Part shown: piece by piece, positions 31,001-44,539 of the stretch
Numbering within the stretch: the stretch's first letter is position 1
Layout of the letters: each line of letters opens with the position of its first letter
NCBI GenBank assembly: GCA_026936325.1
Contig: JAPTHN010000039.1
Location: forward strand, 248,001-312,000
DNA length: 64,000 nt
Direction: 5' to 3'
Source: Platynereis dumerilii
Taxonomy: Eukaryota > Annelida > Polychaeta > Phyllodocida > Nereididae
The notes under the pieces: generated by a model
What the model was told of the DNA's origin: nothing
Databases searched by the model: none
The model's input: the letters and a program-made list of their open reading frames with translations, nothing else
Position numbers and translations under genes: made by a program

Positions 31001-33990
31001 GATAATAACATACCTTGAAATATGATTTGTTATGAAATGCAAAAATAAAATACATGTTATTCTGGAAAAATGACTGTGTTAGCAACGACAAGTAATTGCT
31101 ATTTGGAAACAAAACACATCTGAACACTCTGAACCAGCACCAGGGAAACACCTGCAGAAATGATAATGTTATAAGAGAGACAGTGTGTCACCTATTGCAG
31201 TTGCATTGAAGAGAAAGAGAAAGGCTACCATTTCTTGATGGATTTCTATTTCATGACTTTAGGATAAAAATTGTTAGCTGCCATGACAAAGCTTTGAAAT
31301 TCTCAATGCCTCTGTGTGTAAATGGCAGGTACAGGATGAGTTGTACATGAAATTTCTCATTTCCTGGACAGTGCTTCATTTCATCAAATTGAGAAACGTA
31401 ACAGGGCCTGTCAACAAAGCAATCACAGAATTACTCGAATTTCTTTGATGTAAACACAATTACATCAGAAATCTGCAGATGCTTGCATGGTATTCAAATG
31501 CCGCAGGCTACAACTGGAAATGTCTGGAACTTCAAATTGATCGTACTGCAAAACCATGTGCACACTACGCATTTAATTGTGAGAGACAAAGCAATAATTA
31601 TATACTCGTTTCTGACACTGAAGCTTTTATAATTATAGATGATGAGCAATATCAGTTCACATTTATGTTTTTTATTAGGCTTAATTGACTTCAATTAGCA
31701 ATACAAAGGGGCTAAAACGACCTTAATCTGCCTAAAGAAAAAGAGAGGTATGTTAGAGAGATTCAATATTTGTAACTGCATAATACTATTATTTGTGACT
31801 TCAAGTCATAACACCATATTCTACCTTAAAAGCTTCCACTATCACTTGTGCTTGTGCTGCAATATACCAAGTATACCATGCAGCTGTAATCTGTTTGACA
31901 AAGAACCCAAGCTATCCTGAGTGACATCTGGATTACTTCTTGGCGATGACTTGGCAGGTCTAGTTGTTGAATGCGGTTGCGTGTGGGCTTGCATAATCTA
32001 CAGTGTACATCCAAAAGAAGTTAGCTAGTTTCCATTATTGGATTTCCTTGGTAGTGTTTGGGGAATGTGGCTCATTAAACAATGATTTATATAGCATGGT
32101 ATATTCTTGACATGGATTGGATATGTGAGGGAGCTATTAACTGATTTTAAAAGCAGTCGAAAGAACAGAGAATATACATGTCACAAATCCATATCAGACA
32201 GTGTGTGATGCTTTATAAATCAATCAAGTGAAGCCATAACTGTGAAAAAAAGTATAACCTAAATGAATAACATGGGATCATGTGTAAACAAATTCTTGCT
32301 TCGATTGTCTACTTCTCATACAAGGGCTAAAGCACTTATGTTAAGTGACTGATTGCACCATCTCTATCATTATTCTGAATTGTGTTGAATTCATGTTTTT
32401 CTTTTTGGAGTGTACTCAATGAAATTTCCTCCCCAAAAATGGGTATACAGTGTACATACTGCTTTCTGCTGTGAATTAATGATGAAGTTCTGACAGGTTT
32501 AGCAGTCGTTTAGTAGTCAACACATTTGCATTTAGTAATTTCCTTGCAAGAATTCGTTAATGAGTAGGATTTCAAAAATCTTATTGTATGTTATTTTATA
32601 TATCTGTTACATTTTTCTCGGCAACAACCCCCTGAAGATAGCTTTCAAATACATGCAATTGAGAACAAAGCAAATGAATGCTTCCTTTCCCATTACTATG
32701 GTGAAGCGCAACTAAGCCATGTTTCCTTGGAACATAATTATATTTTCATGTTGACCATGTTTAGACGGAATACAAGTGTCACAGGTTAATATGTGGAGCA
32801 AAATTTACCCAAAATCAATTGTAGCAGTTGTGAATCTGGCAATTTTCTATGAATATCATGCTTTAGGATTCCCTAGATTTCGGATATAGTACGCCAATTA
32901 AGTCGTAATCCAATTGAAAATACGCTTCTTAATCTACTCTGAAATGAAATAGACATCATCTTTCTGTTGTACTTTAGCAGCAACTCTGGCAGAAGGTCTT
33001 GAAATACAACAGCGAGCCTTCTGCATCAAGTTCATCATATCTGGAATGAAAAGCTTTTTGTTCTGGTATCTATGACTTTATGAGACGAGACTCCTGCCTT
33101 GTTTGCGATGAAGAACATCATCGGAGATAGTGAGGTCAAATGTCCTTGGGGAGGAGAGATGGTGGACGGGGTTAGCAAACATAAGCTGGAACATGAAACC
33201 TGTCATACATAAGGTTAGAGACGAGACACTGATGGGGTAGGGTGCTTTGATGGATGGATCAGGCTCTTTGTTGACTCACCCAACATAATTTTTGAGCTTG
33301 TTTCTGGTCCTTATTTTTGTTTTATCCAACAATTTGCCTATAGCCTGCCTTTTTATTGGCCCTTGTGTTAATTCCTCTAGGTTCCTTTGGACCACTAGCT
33401 TAGTGGACTGAGTGTTGCCATTGCAAATGACTCCAAAATCATATTCAGCAAAGTGATTTCCAAACCTATTGTGAATTTGAAATGAGTGAAGTGGATCTCT
33501 ACTAAAATCAAATTACTTGTTTCTGTGCATTAATTTTCAAAACTGCATGTTGACACTGTCGGAGATTTAACCACAGAAGCTCACAGAGGAAGTTGAATTT
33601 TACAGCGTTAACGAGACATAAATATAAAACAAGAAGATAAAGCGATAGCAAAACAGTGTACCATCAATTAAAAGCTCTTCAAGACAGAAGAAGAAAGTTC
33701 ACAAAAGTATAGGCCTATAGCCTTCCATAAAAACTCATCAATCAGTCTGGCAAAGTGTTCCATATTCGTGAACCAGCGACACTAAACGATTGAAAAGCAA
33801 ATTTGACTTTTGAAGCCCCTGAAATATTTTGAACCTTTTCTGATTAGCAAACACTTTCAGTAGATGACATGATCACTCAGCATTGACCCACCTCCTCATT
33901 TACTAAGTAAAGTGCCACAGACTCAACCATGTGCACACATGTGCATAGAAATGCCACTTGCACCTGGAAACATTCTGGGAGACTTGTTGT
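28080..33990 (+). repeat. Large duplicated block, copy III
   Basis: It aligns in order with copy IV (34930-38610): 28090-28450 with 34930-35340, 29290-29500 with 35930-36120, 31090-31680 with 36330-36880, 31755-32020 with 36960-37210, and 33105-33990 with 37555-38440. It includes module A at 33105-33275. Shared open frames are short and not kept, so the block appears non-coding. Confidence 0.82.
29992..30415. mobile_element. MITE, 424 bp, AGGGACYATTCAGAATTTATG ends
   Basis: AGGGACTATTCAGAATTTAT at the left pairs with ATAAATTCTGAATGGTCCCT at the right; C- or G-rich runs lie inside. The interior has degenerate copies of AGAATTTATGAC and CAAGGGGG. Copy IV has no counterpart at the matching place. 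No target duplication is certain. Confidence 0.75.
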
Positions 33991-34404
33991 GACTTAATTT
34001 ACCACCCAAGCCAGGACAGGATGTATGATTTGTCCTTCACAGATTGAAGAATATCTTGATATTAGATTGTGAGTAAGACTGACCTTGTCTCGGCTGTTGT
34101 GAACTATGCTGATTGACCCAGATTTAACTGAAAAAAAAAATTGCCAAACTGAATCGTAAAAGCTGGTGTTAGACAACAATCCATACAGTTACTTCCAGTT
34201 TGCTATACAATACATACAAATATTCATATAAAATATCTTGTAGTGTAGTCAAGTCAAACAAGAAACATTAAACAATATAGGCGAGTTACAACACCTTTTT
34301 TACTGTTTTCCTGCAATGTGGTTAAGATAACAAGACTGGCAGGTCCGCAAGCCAAAATATGGGTTCGGTTTGAACATCAGTGACCACTGACCAGCTTCTT
34401 AAAA

Positions 34405-34650
34405 AGCACATCTACGTTGTAGCAACGTTGCAACAACGTTAGCCTGTTCGTCAAATGACATAGAATTGTATGGTAGAAATTATGTTGCCACAATGTTGTG
34501 AAGCAACATCAAAGATATGACGTTAGCATGCACTGTTGTGGCGACGTTTTCACAACATTGTGAGGCCATGTCAATGGTTCAATGTCAGCTTGTGACTTTG
34601 TAGCAATGTTGTAAAAAAGCCCCAACGTTCTGTTCACGTTGTGGCAACGT
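34405..34650. repeat. Degenerate AACGTTGNNGCAACGTT repeats
   Basis: ACGTTGTAGCAACGTTGCAA, CACAATGTTGTGAAGCAAC, TTGTGGCGACGTTTTCACAA and ACGTTGTGGCAACGT recur in about 240 bases. The unit is itself an inverted repeat, so the segment forms several small hairpins. It lies between blocks III and IV. Confidence 0.7.
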
Positions 34651-34929
34651 AATCTCTACCATAGGCCTACATATCTATGTGACCAACAGACCAGCCCTCC
34701 ACCAATTAGCAACGTCAGGGTTTTCGTCGTGTGTCCATTGGGTAATAAATTTCACCAGACAAAAATGATTTTTTAAGCATATATAGCCAAATTAAGACAT
34801 TGCAGGTTGTCATTATGAAAGCAGATCTGATCTGATGTTGCTTGAACCTCAGGAGTTGTATGTCATCATATACACAGTGCATTACACATACATAATGTCA
34901 ATGTACAATCAAGTTTCAAACTACACATG

Positions 34930-37900
34930 TAACTCATGTCTTTAAGAAATGTTAATGACAGACCTTGTCTGCTATGGTGCATGCAAAGCTTCATTTAAAC
35001 ATTAAAGAAAACGAAGTTACTGCACAACCTGTAACTTTGGTATTCTACATGCATGATCAGTTGAACATCTTGAAATTCCACATTTCCTAAAATAAATGTT
35101 TCAATTTGTCAAATTTTAATCATTAAGGAACCCATGAATAAAACACAGACAATATTATCTGAATTTCTTTCATTTATTTTCAAAAGGCAATTTCATGTGG
35201 AATCTGCAAATGTCGTTCACTTTAATGTTGCAAGTTCAGGACAATCACAGAAATGTCTGCAAATTGCTAATGCACCTTTCATGCAAAGCTTGTCTCAATG
35301 GCTTTTTCATGCCATAACTGTCCAAGATGAATCAAATAGAAATGTTGGTATTTAAATCTAATTTGGTACATTAGCGAAAACCACTTTTTTGCTGAGTGAA
35401 GAGCATCAACAAATCATATCTCTCTCTAGTATTGTTGGAAGGAACAATGATTCCATTTTAACTTTTGTCTTGGACAAATCAAATCAGGTTGGCCTAAATA
35501 AAGTAATACTCACATCGATTGATACATTAAAAAAATCAGTTATGTTTGTCAAAAGTTTCTCGTGGCTCTTCATGGTAGAAGAATTTTAAAGCATGGATTA
35601 CATAACATGCTGCACTCTCAATCTGGGGGAGATCCAGAAAATTCGGTTGGGGTGGGGGTCTACCGGGTTATCGCATCATGGAACGCATAGCGCTCGACAT
35701 TACGCAACTCTGTGATGATATAATTAACACGTACAGGTATAAAAAATTGCTTCTGGTGAGAGGGGATGCATCCCCCCATCATTTGCATGGCTAAAATAGT
35801 TTTTGTTTTGTAAGATACATGTGCTTTTATTGGTGATCATTCATGATCCAGGATCATGACATTTTCTGTTATTTCCATTTTGCAATTGTAGTTCATTGGA
35901 AAATGTTATATTTAAAATCGCTACTTTATTTCCTCATAATTTTGGAGATCAGGGAATTTATCTTATTAATGTTTTTTTTTCAGCTGCTAATGGAATTTTG
36001 CCTAATATTGATGGAGATAAGGTTCAACAAACCCCATGAGGAAGATCTGTCAGAATCCAATGAAATTTCACGAACATTTGAAGTGTGTTATCATTCGGGA
36101 CAGAACTACACAGCCACTAAAATCCTAGCTGGCGTTCTGTGTCTGATGGATAAAAACTGAAATGAATGCTCCTTTCCCACAGACCATGTCTCCTTTCGGA
36201 ATTAGTCGATGGACAGGAGAAATATACATTTCAACACTCTCCATGATATCTCGACAATCGATACCTTTCTATACTTGCTACAAATATACATTAAGATGTC
36301 ATGGTATTCAGGCAAATGACATGAAATTGCTATTCTTGAGGCAAAACACATCTGAATGCAATGAACCAGCAACCAGCACCAGTGCGAGACCTGTGGTGAT
36401 AATATAGGAGAGACAGTGTGCCACCTTTTGCAGGATGAGTAGAAGGGAAAGAGAAATTCTAACACATATTTGATGAATTTCTATTACATGGCTTTAGGAT
36501 AAAACTGGTTAGGTGGCATGACAAACTGTTGAAATTCTCAATGCCACTGTATTCTATTGTCAGGTACACGATGGGTTGTATATAAAATTTGTCATTCCCT
36601 CAACAGTGTTTCATTTCATCAAATTGAGGAACATAACCGGGATGTCGATGAAGCAATCACATAATTACTTGAATTTCTTTGATGAAAATGCAATTCCATC
36701 AGAAATCTGCAGATGCTTGCATGGTATTCAAATGTTGCAAGTTACAAATAATAGAAATGTATGAAACTGCTAATTGATTGCAATGCAAAAGCATGCATGT
36801 ATCACTTTGCATTTAAATGTCAGACGCAAAGTAATAATTCAGTAAATTACTCGTTTCTGATTCTGCAATTTTGACACAATATCAATCCACATTCATCCAT
36901 TTTTGTTATGCTTAAACTAGATTCTGATTTTGTAGAGAATTTTTAGATACAGAACAATTCGATATTTGTAACTCCGCACTTCTTAGACTTGTTTGTGAAC
37001 TTTATTCATAACACGATCTCCTACCTTACAAGCTTCCACTATCACTTGTTCTTGTGCTGCAATATACCAAGCATACCAAGGCTACTGTAATCTGTTTGAG
37101 GATAAACCTTGAAGCTACTATGAGTGACATCTGGATTGCTTCTTGGAGATGACTTGGCAGGTCTTGTTCTTGTTTGCACAGAGTGTGGGCTTGTACAATG
37201 TACATCTCCAAAGTAGATGTAGGAGTTTGCAAGATTTTCTTATTTAAAGGCCCGTTCACATCTTGGCCATTTTATTTGAGACTAGTGAGCGTCAGGGCCT
37301 GAGTGTTGTCACTGGCTACCCTGTGCAATGTGCATTCAACCGTGACAAGCCTGAGTCCACAGAAAAATGTAAACAAAACAATCACTTGTCTCATTATAAT
37401 GTATCTGGTAATTTGTCATGAGTATTATTCTGTATAGTCACCTAGATTTCAGATACACCAAGTGAGCCTTCAGCATAGCACCAGTTTATCATATCTGGAC
37501 TGAAACATTTTTTTTTATCTGTGGCTTTATGAGATGAGACTCCTGTCTTGTTTGAGATGAAGGACATCATCGGAGATAGGGGGGTCAAATGTCCTTGGGG
37601 AGCAGAGATGGTGGATGGGGTTAGCAAACATAAGCTGGAACATGAAACCTGTCATACATAAGGTTAGAGACAAGACAATCATGGGGTAGGGTGTATTGAT
37701 GGATGGATCAGGCTCTTTTGTTGACTCGCCCAACAGAATTTCAGAGCTAGCTGCTTGGTCCTTATTTTTGTCTTAGCCAACAAATCGCCTGCAGCCTGCC
37801 TGTCCTTTTTATTGGCTTCTGTGTTGATTCCTTCCAGGCTTTTTTAAACACTAGCCTAGTGGACCAAGTCTGTGTGAAAGACTCCAAAATCATTCTCTGC

Positions 37901-38610
37901 AATGTGATTTTGAACGAATTGTGAACACTAAATGACTGATGAGGATCTCCCATAAAAACACATTGCTTGTTTCTGTCCTTTCATGACGAAACTGCCTGAT
38001 GACATTGTCGGTGGATTATGCCAAAGATATAGGTGCCAAACATGGCGAACAATTTAGGCACAGAAGAAGTTGAACTTCTGAGGGTATACACTGCACATGA
38101 CAAAAATATATAAATACAACTAAGTATCATGATCAATTAAAAGCTACTTAAACTAGTTTGTATGACCTTTTCAAATTATCAATCAGTCTTATATCAGCTG
38201 GCAAAGTATTCCATATTCTTTGACGAACTGGTCACCATAAAAGGTCGATCAGCAAATATGGCATTTCTGGTGAAACTCCTGAAGGTTCACAGAAATAATA
38301 CCCATTCAGGTTGGTACAGACTTTCAGTTGGCTCAATCGCTCAGCAACCCAAGTATTCATCTAAACAAAGTGAAGTGCCACAGACTCAACCATGTGCATT
38401 GGCATGTCAAACACATGGCAACATTCTAGGAGACTTGTTGTAACACTGGATTCCCTTAATTTACCAGACTAATGAATAAATGGATGGAGGTCTTTCTCTG
38501 GCTTTTCTCATTAGGGTCCCAATGACATGCAGGCTGCGGCAGGCTTAACTGCAGTGAGTCTTCAGTCGCACAGTCGTACCACAGAAATCCATGTTTTCTC
38601 TATGAAAATG
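34930..38610 (+). repeat. Large duplicated block, copy IV
   Basis: This is a direct copy of block III, ending with module A (37555-37725) and module B (38445-38610). From about 36150 on it is also the outer part of the left arm of the giant inverted repeat. It lacks the MITE of block III and some further sequence, so it is shorter. Confidence 0.8.
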
Positions 38611-40309
38611 AAATCATAATATTATGAATGAACACAATAGTACACAACCATAATCAGTACGTAGCAGTTTCCAATCTAAAGAATTTTCCCCTTACTTACT
38701 TTACTTTTTATTTTTTATTTGCCTCTCTTGTCTTTTAATATGGAAAAACACGCAAAATCCTTGAAGCCCTTAAAAAAGTTTTCCCTAATTCTAAGGTCAG
38801 TATAAAATATATTTTTTCATATAACCTCCCATCCTTCTTCCCGGGTCGAATGTGACTGGCGAGCAGGTTTGATGGATTTCTGATGCCATGAAACTTGATT
38901 TTGTTGGTCATTCCAGCAGAATCTGCAGTTACCATACTTCTTTTGAGAGACTTGACTAATCTATATGCTTTCTTGACATTAAATTGTGACTCAGACTGAG
39001 CCAATCTCAGTTGGTGGTGTATGGAAATATATTACTAACACAAAGTTGACTAGTTGCCTATACAAAGTCTTACAGATATTACAAACCAATAGGCCTAGGG
39101 TTTTAATAATGCATGGTATTGGGTTGCAGGTACACAAGAATCCAATAATTTAGCCCTATGAATATTCGCTGATAACAAAATCTCTTGAGTATTTTGTTGA
39201 TGAATCGTATTACAGCCAATCTTGTCATAGTTGATGAATTATTTCAGAAAGGTCCATATCATTGTCCTTTGCACTGCATGGTATATTTAAAGCATAAAAT
39301 CTTACTAAAGCCGATACCACACAATGTCCAGGAAAGTCCAAATGTTTGTGGTAAGTTGAGCAAGTGATCGTATAACAACCAACAGCAAACATAGCGGTAA
39401 TGAGTTTGTCCAGGGCAACAATGATGTGGTTAGATGTTAGCTTTGTGACCTCACCTCAAGGCTCCAGCTGACATGTTTGGCTTCCTCTTGATGAGCAACA
39501 CAAACAGTGCTGATCTGTGCCTGGAGTGCTTGTGTCACAGGGTCAAGCTTGCTTCTCCTCTTTCTGCTCATTTGCGCAAACTTACCACATTTACTCGGCT
39601 CTCTGTGAGGTCATACGTTTCGTGGTGTGGCCAACTGTATAAGAGCTTATACAAACCCCAAAGAAATTACTTACATTCAACAAATCAAAATTTGGCAAAC
39701 TGTAGCTGATCCAATGTTAGCAGCACTGTTCATGACCTCATCCACTTGATTCGCTGGAATCCATGCTATTACCTTAAAGGAAAACAATCAGCAGATTTTG
39801 CTCATTACACTGAATTGAATCATGGAAACATCAAAGACATTTGAGCAGACCTGTGTCATTGGACCATCGACAGTTTGACAGGCCACGTCTTGTTGCCAAT
39901 TTGTTGAATGATTCCATTTCAAGAAATAATTTCATGCGCGATCTATTATGTTCTAAATTTTTCCATTACTTTTTTTTAATATCGATATTCAGAATTTCAA
40001 TGTGAAAATTTATCACCATGCATGGATGAAAGGTCCCTCATCCTAAAAGCATAAAATAGATACACCAAGCAGCCTCTGACAAAATAATGAGTTTTAGAAA
40101 ATATAAATAGGCAACTAGCCTCTATACAGACAAATATTGAAAGAAGAACCTGCTTGTCAGGTATGGAAAATCAGAAAGCAGAACACAAGCTTACAGCCAC
40201 TCACTCAGCACACTGCACATATAACCCTGAATCGGATCATTTCGATGAAATTAACATGGTAATTACATTACACGTACATTATGTCGTTTTTAAAACAATT
40301 CAACAGGAC

Positions 40310-40521
40310 CAGTGATGGAAATGGAAATTTTTGTAGGGAGAACTCTTGGCCAGTGCGGTAGTGGCGCGCCTTTCCAAAATTTTAAAAGAGAAAAAATTGT
40401 GCCACAAGAGTTTTAAAATACCTGGAAGACTGAAAAGTGAACTCGATAATTATAATTTCACTGCTGATCATCGGTCGAGCTGTTGTAGGCTCCCCAACAC
40501 TACCCCCCATATCCATCACTG
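40310..40521. mobile_element. hAT MITE, 212 bp, perfect 8-bp target duplication
   Basis: CAGTGATGGAAATGG and CCATATCCATCACTG form the TIRs, and AACAGGAC lies exactly on both sides (40302-40309 and 40522-40529). The matching place in the right arm (about 58790) has no insert, so it arrived after the arms duplicated. Confidence 0.93.
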
Positions 40522-41113
40522 AACAGGACATTTATGTTTGCATCACATCTTAAGTATTAAGGTCACCATACTGATGTGCCCGATCTATAAAGCGCGTCCA
40601 AACAGCACCCCAAGGAATCAACACAGAGACCAGTGATATATCTGAATAAGAAGGACAGACTGTCAGGGAACTGCTTGATAAAACAAGATATTAGGACTAA
40701 GCAGCTAGCCTAGGAGATTTGTGGGGATAAGTCAGCGGAAGAGCATGGTTCATCCATCAATGCATCCCACTCCATCAGTGTTGAGGGATGTAATGTCTCC
40801 TCTGACTTTTATTTATGACAGGCATCAGGCTAAAGCTAATGTTTGCTAACCTCATCTACCGTCGCTCCTCTGCAAGGAAATTTGAGGTCGGTAGCTCCCC
40901 TCTTTTCACACATATCCAACAAGACTAGAATTCTGCCCCGCGATTCCCGTCTCGTATTATTCATACAAAATAACATATCTTAACAGTGTACTTATAAGCA
41001 TAAAAGAATCTGTTATCTGGGCATGAAAAAAAAGTCAGGTCAGCATAACTTAAGCCTCAATATCACTTCGGATCTCAGAAACAATCGCAGCCAGCATGCA
41101 CATTATTCCAAGA

Positions 41114-42649
41114 CACAGCGCTCCTGAATAAATTACAAGATTGAAAAAATTCAACAAGAAAACAGAAAGCGCACACTTCTAGATCAGGGTCAGGGGTATA
41201 TTTCAAGACAAAAACCAAAAAATTCCGTTGGGAAAATTTTGAGTTATATTCTTTTTAAATTTTTTCAGGGGCGGACTGGCCTATGTGGCAAAGTGGCAAC
41301 TGCCAAGGGCCCATCCACTCAGGGGGACCCACAAGATGTCAAAAAATTTTAAAAAATCAAGAAAAGAGCAAAATTCTTGCTATTAAGTTCATGACTATGT
41401 GTTGAAATTACACAAACTGAATAGGACAGCCTCGTCTCATATTGAGGTCCCCAACCAAATATTAACAATTTGCCAAATTAGACCTGTAGAATTTACATTA
41501 CCATTGAATCCGTGTTAGGTATATTTAGACCAAAAATATTGTGCAGGGTGTGATAAACACATGTGACTGCATGTCATGGGAATTAACATACCTGCAAGTA
41601 AGTTAGCAGCTTTTAGATGTTGCCTCTGTTGATTCCCTTGAATGATTTATTGTATATAGGCCAGTTTTTGCAATATTAAATGTATATTACATGATATATG
41701 AATATTTCATGCATTTTCTCATTGCAGAATTGTGTGTTATTTATTATCATATATGTCTGTGAGATTTTACTTATCAATATCTTCAAATGCCACCAGATGC
41801 AGAAGTTAAAAGAACAATACCTTAGCATAATAATCAGCTTATAGCCTCTACAAGATATCTTTTAAACTGATTATTTGACCCATCATTGCTCAACTGTATG
41901 CCTTTGAACCGTTGGTTGCACATGAGTGACTCTCTTTCAATGTCATGTTGTGTTTCAGTATCAATTGACAATCTTTTAGCATCTCACATTCATATTATGG
42001 TGGCTTGGCTGAGTAAGTTAGTCCATTAAATGAGTTTTTTTGTCCTGAAATTATTGCAAAAAAAATGCCGTCAGTAATATTCATTAACTCACTTTCTGGA
42101 TCACCAAAAGCCACACTGCCACAGTTGGGGTTTATTTCTTAACATTTATCCAATGTTTATATGATATATTGGGGCAATTTATATCAATTACATTTAGCCT
42201 TGTTAAGAATAATTCACAAATCTATCTCCTTTGAAATGTCATATTTTGATAAAAAACATTGCAAAAATTCAAAAGAAAGGCTAAATTAAATTCAAATCAA
42301 ACTAAAAGCAAGTGAAATATTCACAACAAACAATCAAATAAATTCACTGGGGCTACAAATTCGTTTCTTTGATAAATGCATCTGCATGTGTTTATCACAC
42401 TCTGCACACTATTTTTAACCAATACATATCTAACACATATACAATTATCATGTAAATTAAACAATGATGTATCAGCAAGAAAATATGAGTGTGATAAACA
42501 AAAAATTTAAATTGACGATAACTCAAAATTTTCATAACGGAATTTTTCAGTTATTGTCTTTAAATGTTCTCCTGACCCTGCTCTATAAGCGTGCACTTTT
42601 GGTTTTCTTGTTGAATTTTTTTAATCTTAAATTTTTCAGGAGCGCTGTG
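41114..42649. mobile_element. TIR element, 1536 bp, very long TIRs, AAGA duplication
   Basis: The ends CACAGCGCTCCTGAA and TTCAGGAGCGCTGTG are exact inverted repeats, and the match continues imperfectly for about 150 bases, then again inside (AGAATTTACATTACC and GTGTGATAAACACATG near 41488-41572, against 42380-42440). AAGA is on both sides (41110-41113, 42650-42653), and the right arm has one uninterrupted CCAAGACCCTG. The left TIR is split by a hAT MITE piece at 41266-41481. No transposase frame is present. A 4-bp duplication with a CAC start recalls Chapaev/CMC elements, but this is only a guess. Confidence 0.9.
41266..41481 (-). mobile_element. hAT MITE fragment inside the AAGA-flanked element
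   Basis: CAGGGGCGGACTGGC starts it and the next 200 bases match the complement of 18862-19149 (GGGCCCATCCACTCAGG, CAAGATGTCAAAAAA). The opposite end is missing, and about 40 bases of the host TIR appear lost at the insertion. Confidence 0.8.
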
Positions 42650-42978
42650 AAGACCCTGTCTCTGCTCATGCCTGCAATTGGCTGTCAGTCCCTGGAAAAT
42701 CGAAATTGGGTCACCATTTATATATATATAGGACAAATAACAAGATCGATCAAGTCACACAACAGCTGTCCTTTTTACTATGCCGGACTACTTTCAAAAA
42801 GTATGGCTGATGCAGAAGATCCAGTACTCCGCTTTCTTAAAATGGAAAATGTCATCAGACAAAATAAAGTTTTTTTGTAACTTTAGCTTTAACTTCCAAC
42901 TTTTGCCATATAGAGGGATGATTTTACTCATCAGTAGTTTGATTGTATTATATCTACTTTAACCATTTATGCAAGTTA

Positions 42979-44539
42979 TAATCATGTTCATAGCAGTGTG
43001 TTTTTCTGAAAACTTCAATTGCAGTTAAACCCTGACATCAGAGGGTATCGGTGAATGTGATTGGTCTAATCTTCAACCTGTGACACTCAGTTTAGAGGTT
43101 TGACATCACAGTTTTTGACAAAAGATTCTGAAACTGCCAGGCACTCTTATTTTTTTGTACAACCACAATAAAACGACTTCTGTCTAAGCCGAATGTTGCA
43201 CCTCACAAATAGAGTCTCAACATGCTCAATGTTTTTCAAACAAAGTGTGTTATTTTTTTTCACAAGACACTTCTCATAAAAATTCCAAATAAATTTTGTT
43301 GTCAGTCATTGTTAGGGATGACCATGTGGAGCTTGTAGTTGTCAACGATGGAAAATTATTTATTTCACGAAAACGGCAGCGGTAATAATTTATTTCAAGA
43401 GCTCCCCAAATATTCATTCGAAAATCAAGCGACACCTCATTCAGAAATAACCCCACCAGAAATGATTTAATTCAAGACTGCCCAGAAAGAATTTATTTAT
43501 TTCATTAAAACTGAACAAGAAATAAGCTATTTCACTAAAACTGAACAAAAATAGTTATTTCACTAAAACTGAGCAAGAAATTATTTATTTAAAGAAACTC
43601 CAATCCTCCTCCTCCCCTTCAATATTACATGGTCGCCTCCTAACTTTCCTTTGAGGATAAGTAGTCTGTTTGATTCAGTTGCAGTTCATTGAAGCATTTG
43701 TCAACCAGTGCATTTATCAAAGGGCAGATTTTACTAAGTGCTGCAAAATGACTTACCACATCTTGTTCCACAAGTTACATTAACACAATGCTGATATTGC
43801 AGTTACACTAGCAGTTACATTAGCAATAAAAAAACAGCTACCACTCCGAGTTGTTTATTTTGTCAGTTATCTATATAGGTAAATAATGCACATTTTTCAA
43901 TAAAATTTCAGAATTTCATATTTTAGAGATAGCAAGAACACTGAGAAGTTCCAATGTAAAAGTTGCTAATGCAACATCAGAGTCCACTGAGACTGAATGG
44001 AGTTACATTAGCAGTCTCTCTTATTTTTCGTTTGTAAAAATAGTTTATAGTTATGAAGGTAATTACAAATAGTGCCAAACAAGTATTTTAAATGCATTTT
44101 GGTTAATCACATATCCTTATATTTTGCTAAAGTGTTTTCTGTTCATTCTACAAAGTGCCGAAGTTAGCATGTCAGATGACCAGTAAGTTTTGTCTTCCAT
44201 TATCCTTATTAGCGATATGAGCAAAAAGCGGCATATCGGTGGATTCTTTTATTGATATTTATTCTTTAGCTCACTGATTTACTTGGTAATGGGTTCACGT
44301 GCTTCAGGAAGCAACAGATAGATAATAAAAAAGGTGGGACAGTTTAAGATACTCTGTGAGCACATTTTCGTGAAGTCTGCCAAAGATAAACATACATAAT
44401 CCACATGTCAATGCATTTAGTCAGTTTCTCGAAATCTGTGCTTTTGATATACGAAGTTATGCAATTAAATCTGTGACATCACAGTTTTGGGATAAAGCAA
44501 AGTACAAAGTTGAAAAACTCACAGCTATGAAAACGATAA
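42979..44539. mobile_element. TA-flanked TIR element, 1561 bp (long member of family R1)
   Basis: The ends TAATCATGTTCATAGCAGTG and, on the complement, TTATCGTTTTCATAGCTGTG form imperfect TIRs, with TA on both sides (42977-42978, 44540-44541). In the right arm the site is empty: the sequence runs from GCATGT through TA to AAGTGTTG. Part of it (42990-43310, 43641-43712) aligns with the short element 52874-53393 in reverse. It carries a nested MITE at 43315-43640. No transposase frame was found. Confidence 0.87.
43315..43640. mobile_element. Nested MITE, 326 bp, TA duplication
   Basis: GGGATGACCATGT at the left and ACATGGTCGCCTCC at the right are imperfect inverted repeats, with TA outside each (43313-43314, 43641-43642). 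Removing it restores the match to the related copies at 4770-4790 and 53080-53100. The interior has three to four tandem copies of a roughly 30-base unit TTTCACTAAAACTGA(A/G)CAA. Confidence 0.85.

Noticed and set aside
42464-42880. 138-codon plus-strand frame
   Set aside because: It starts inside the AAGA-flanked element's TIR and runs across its border into arm sequence, so it is a chance frame.
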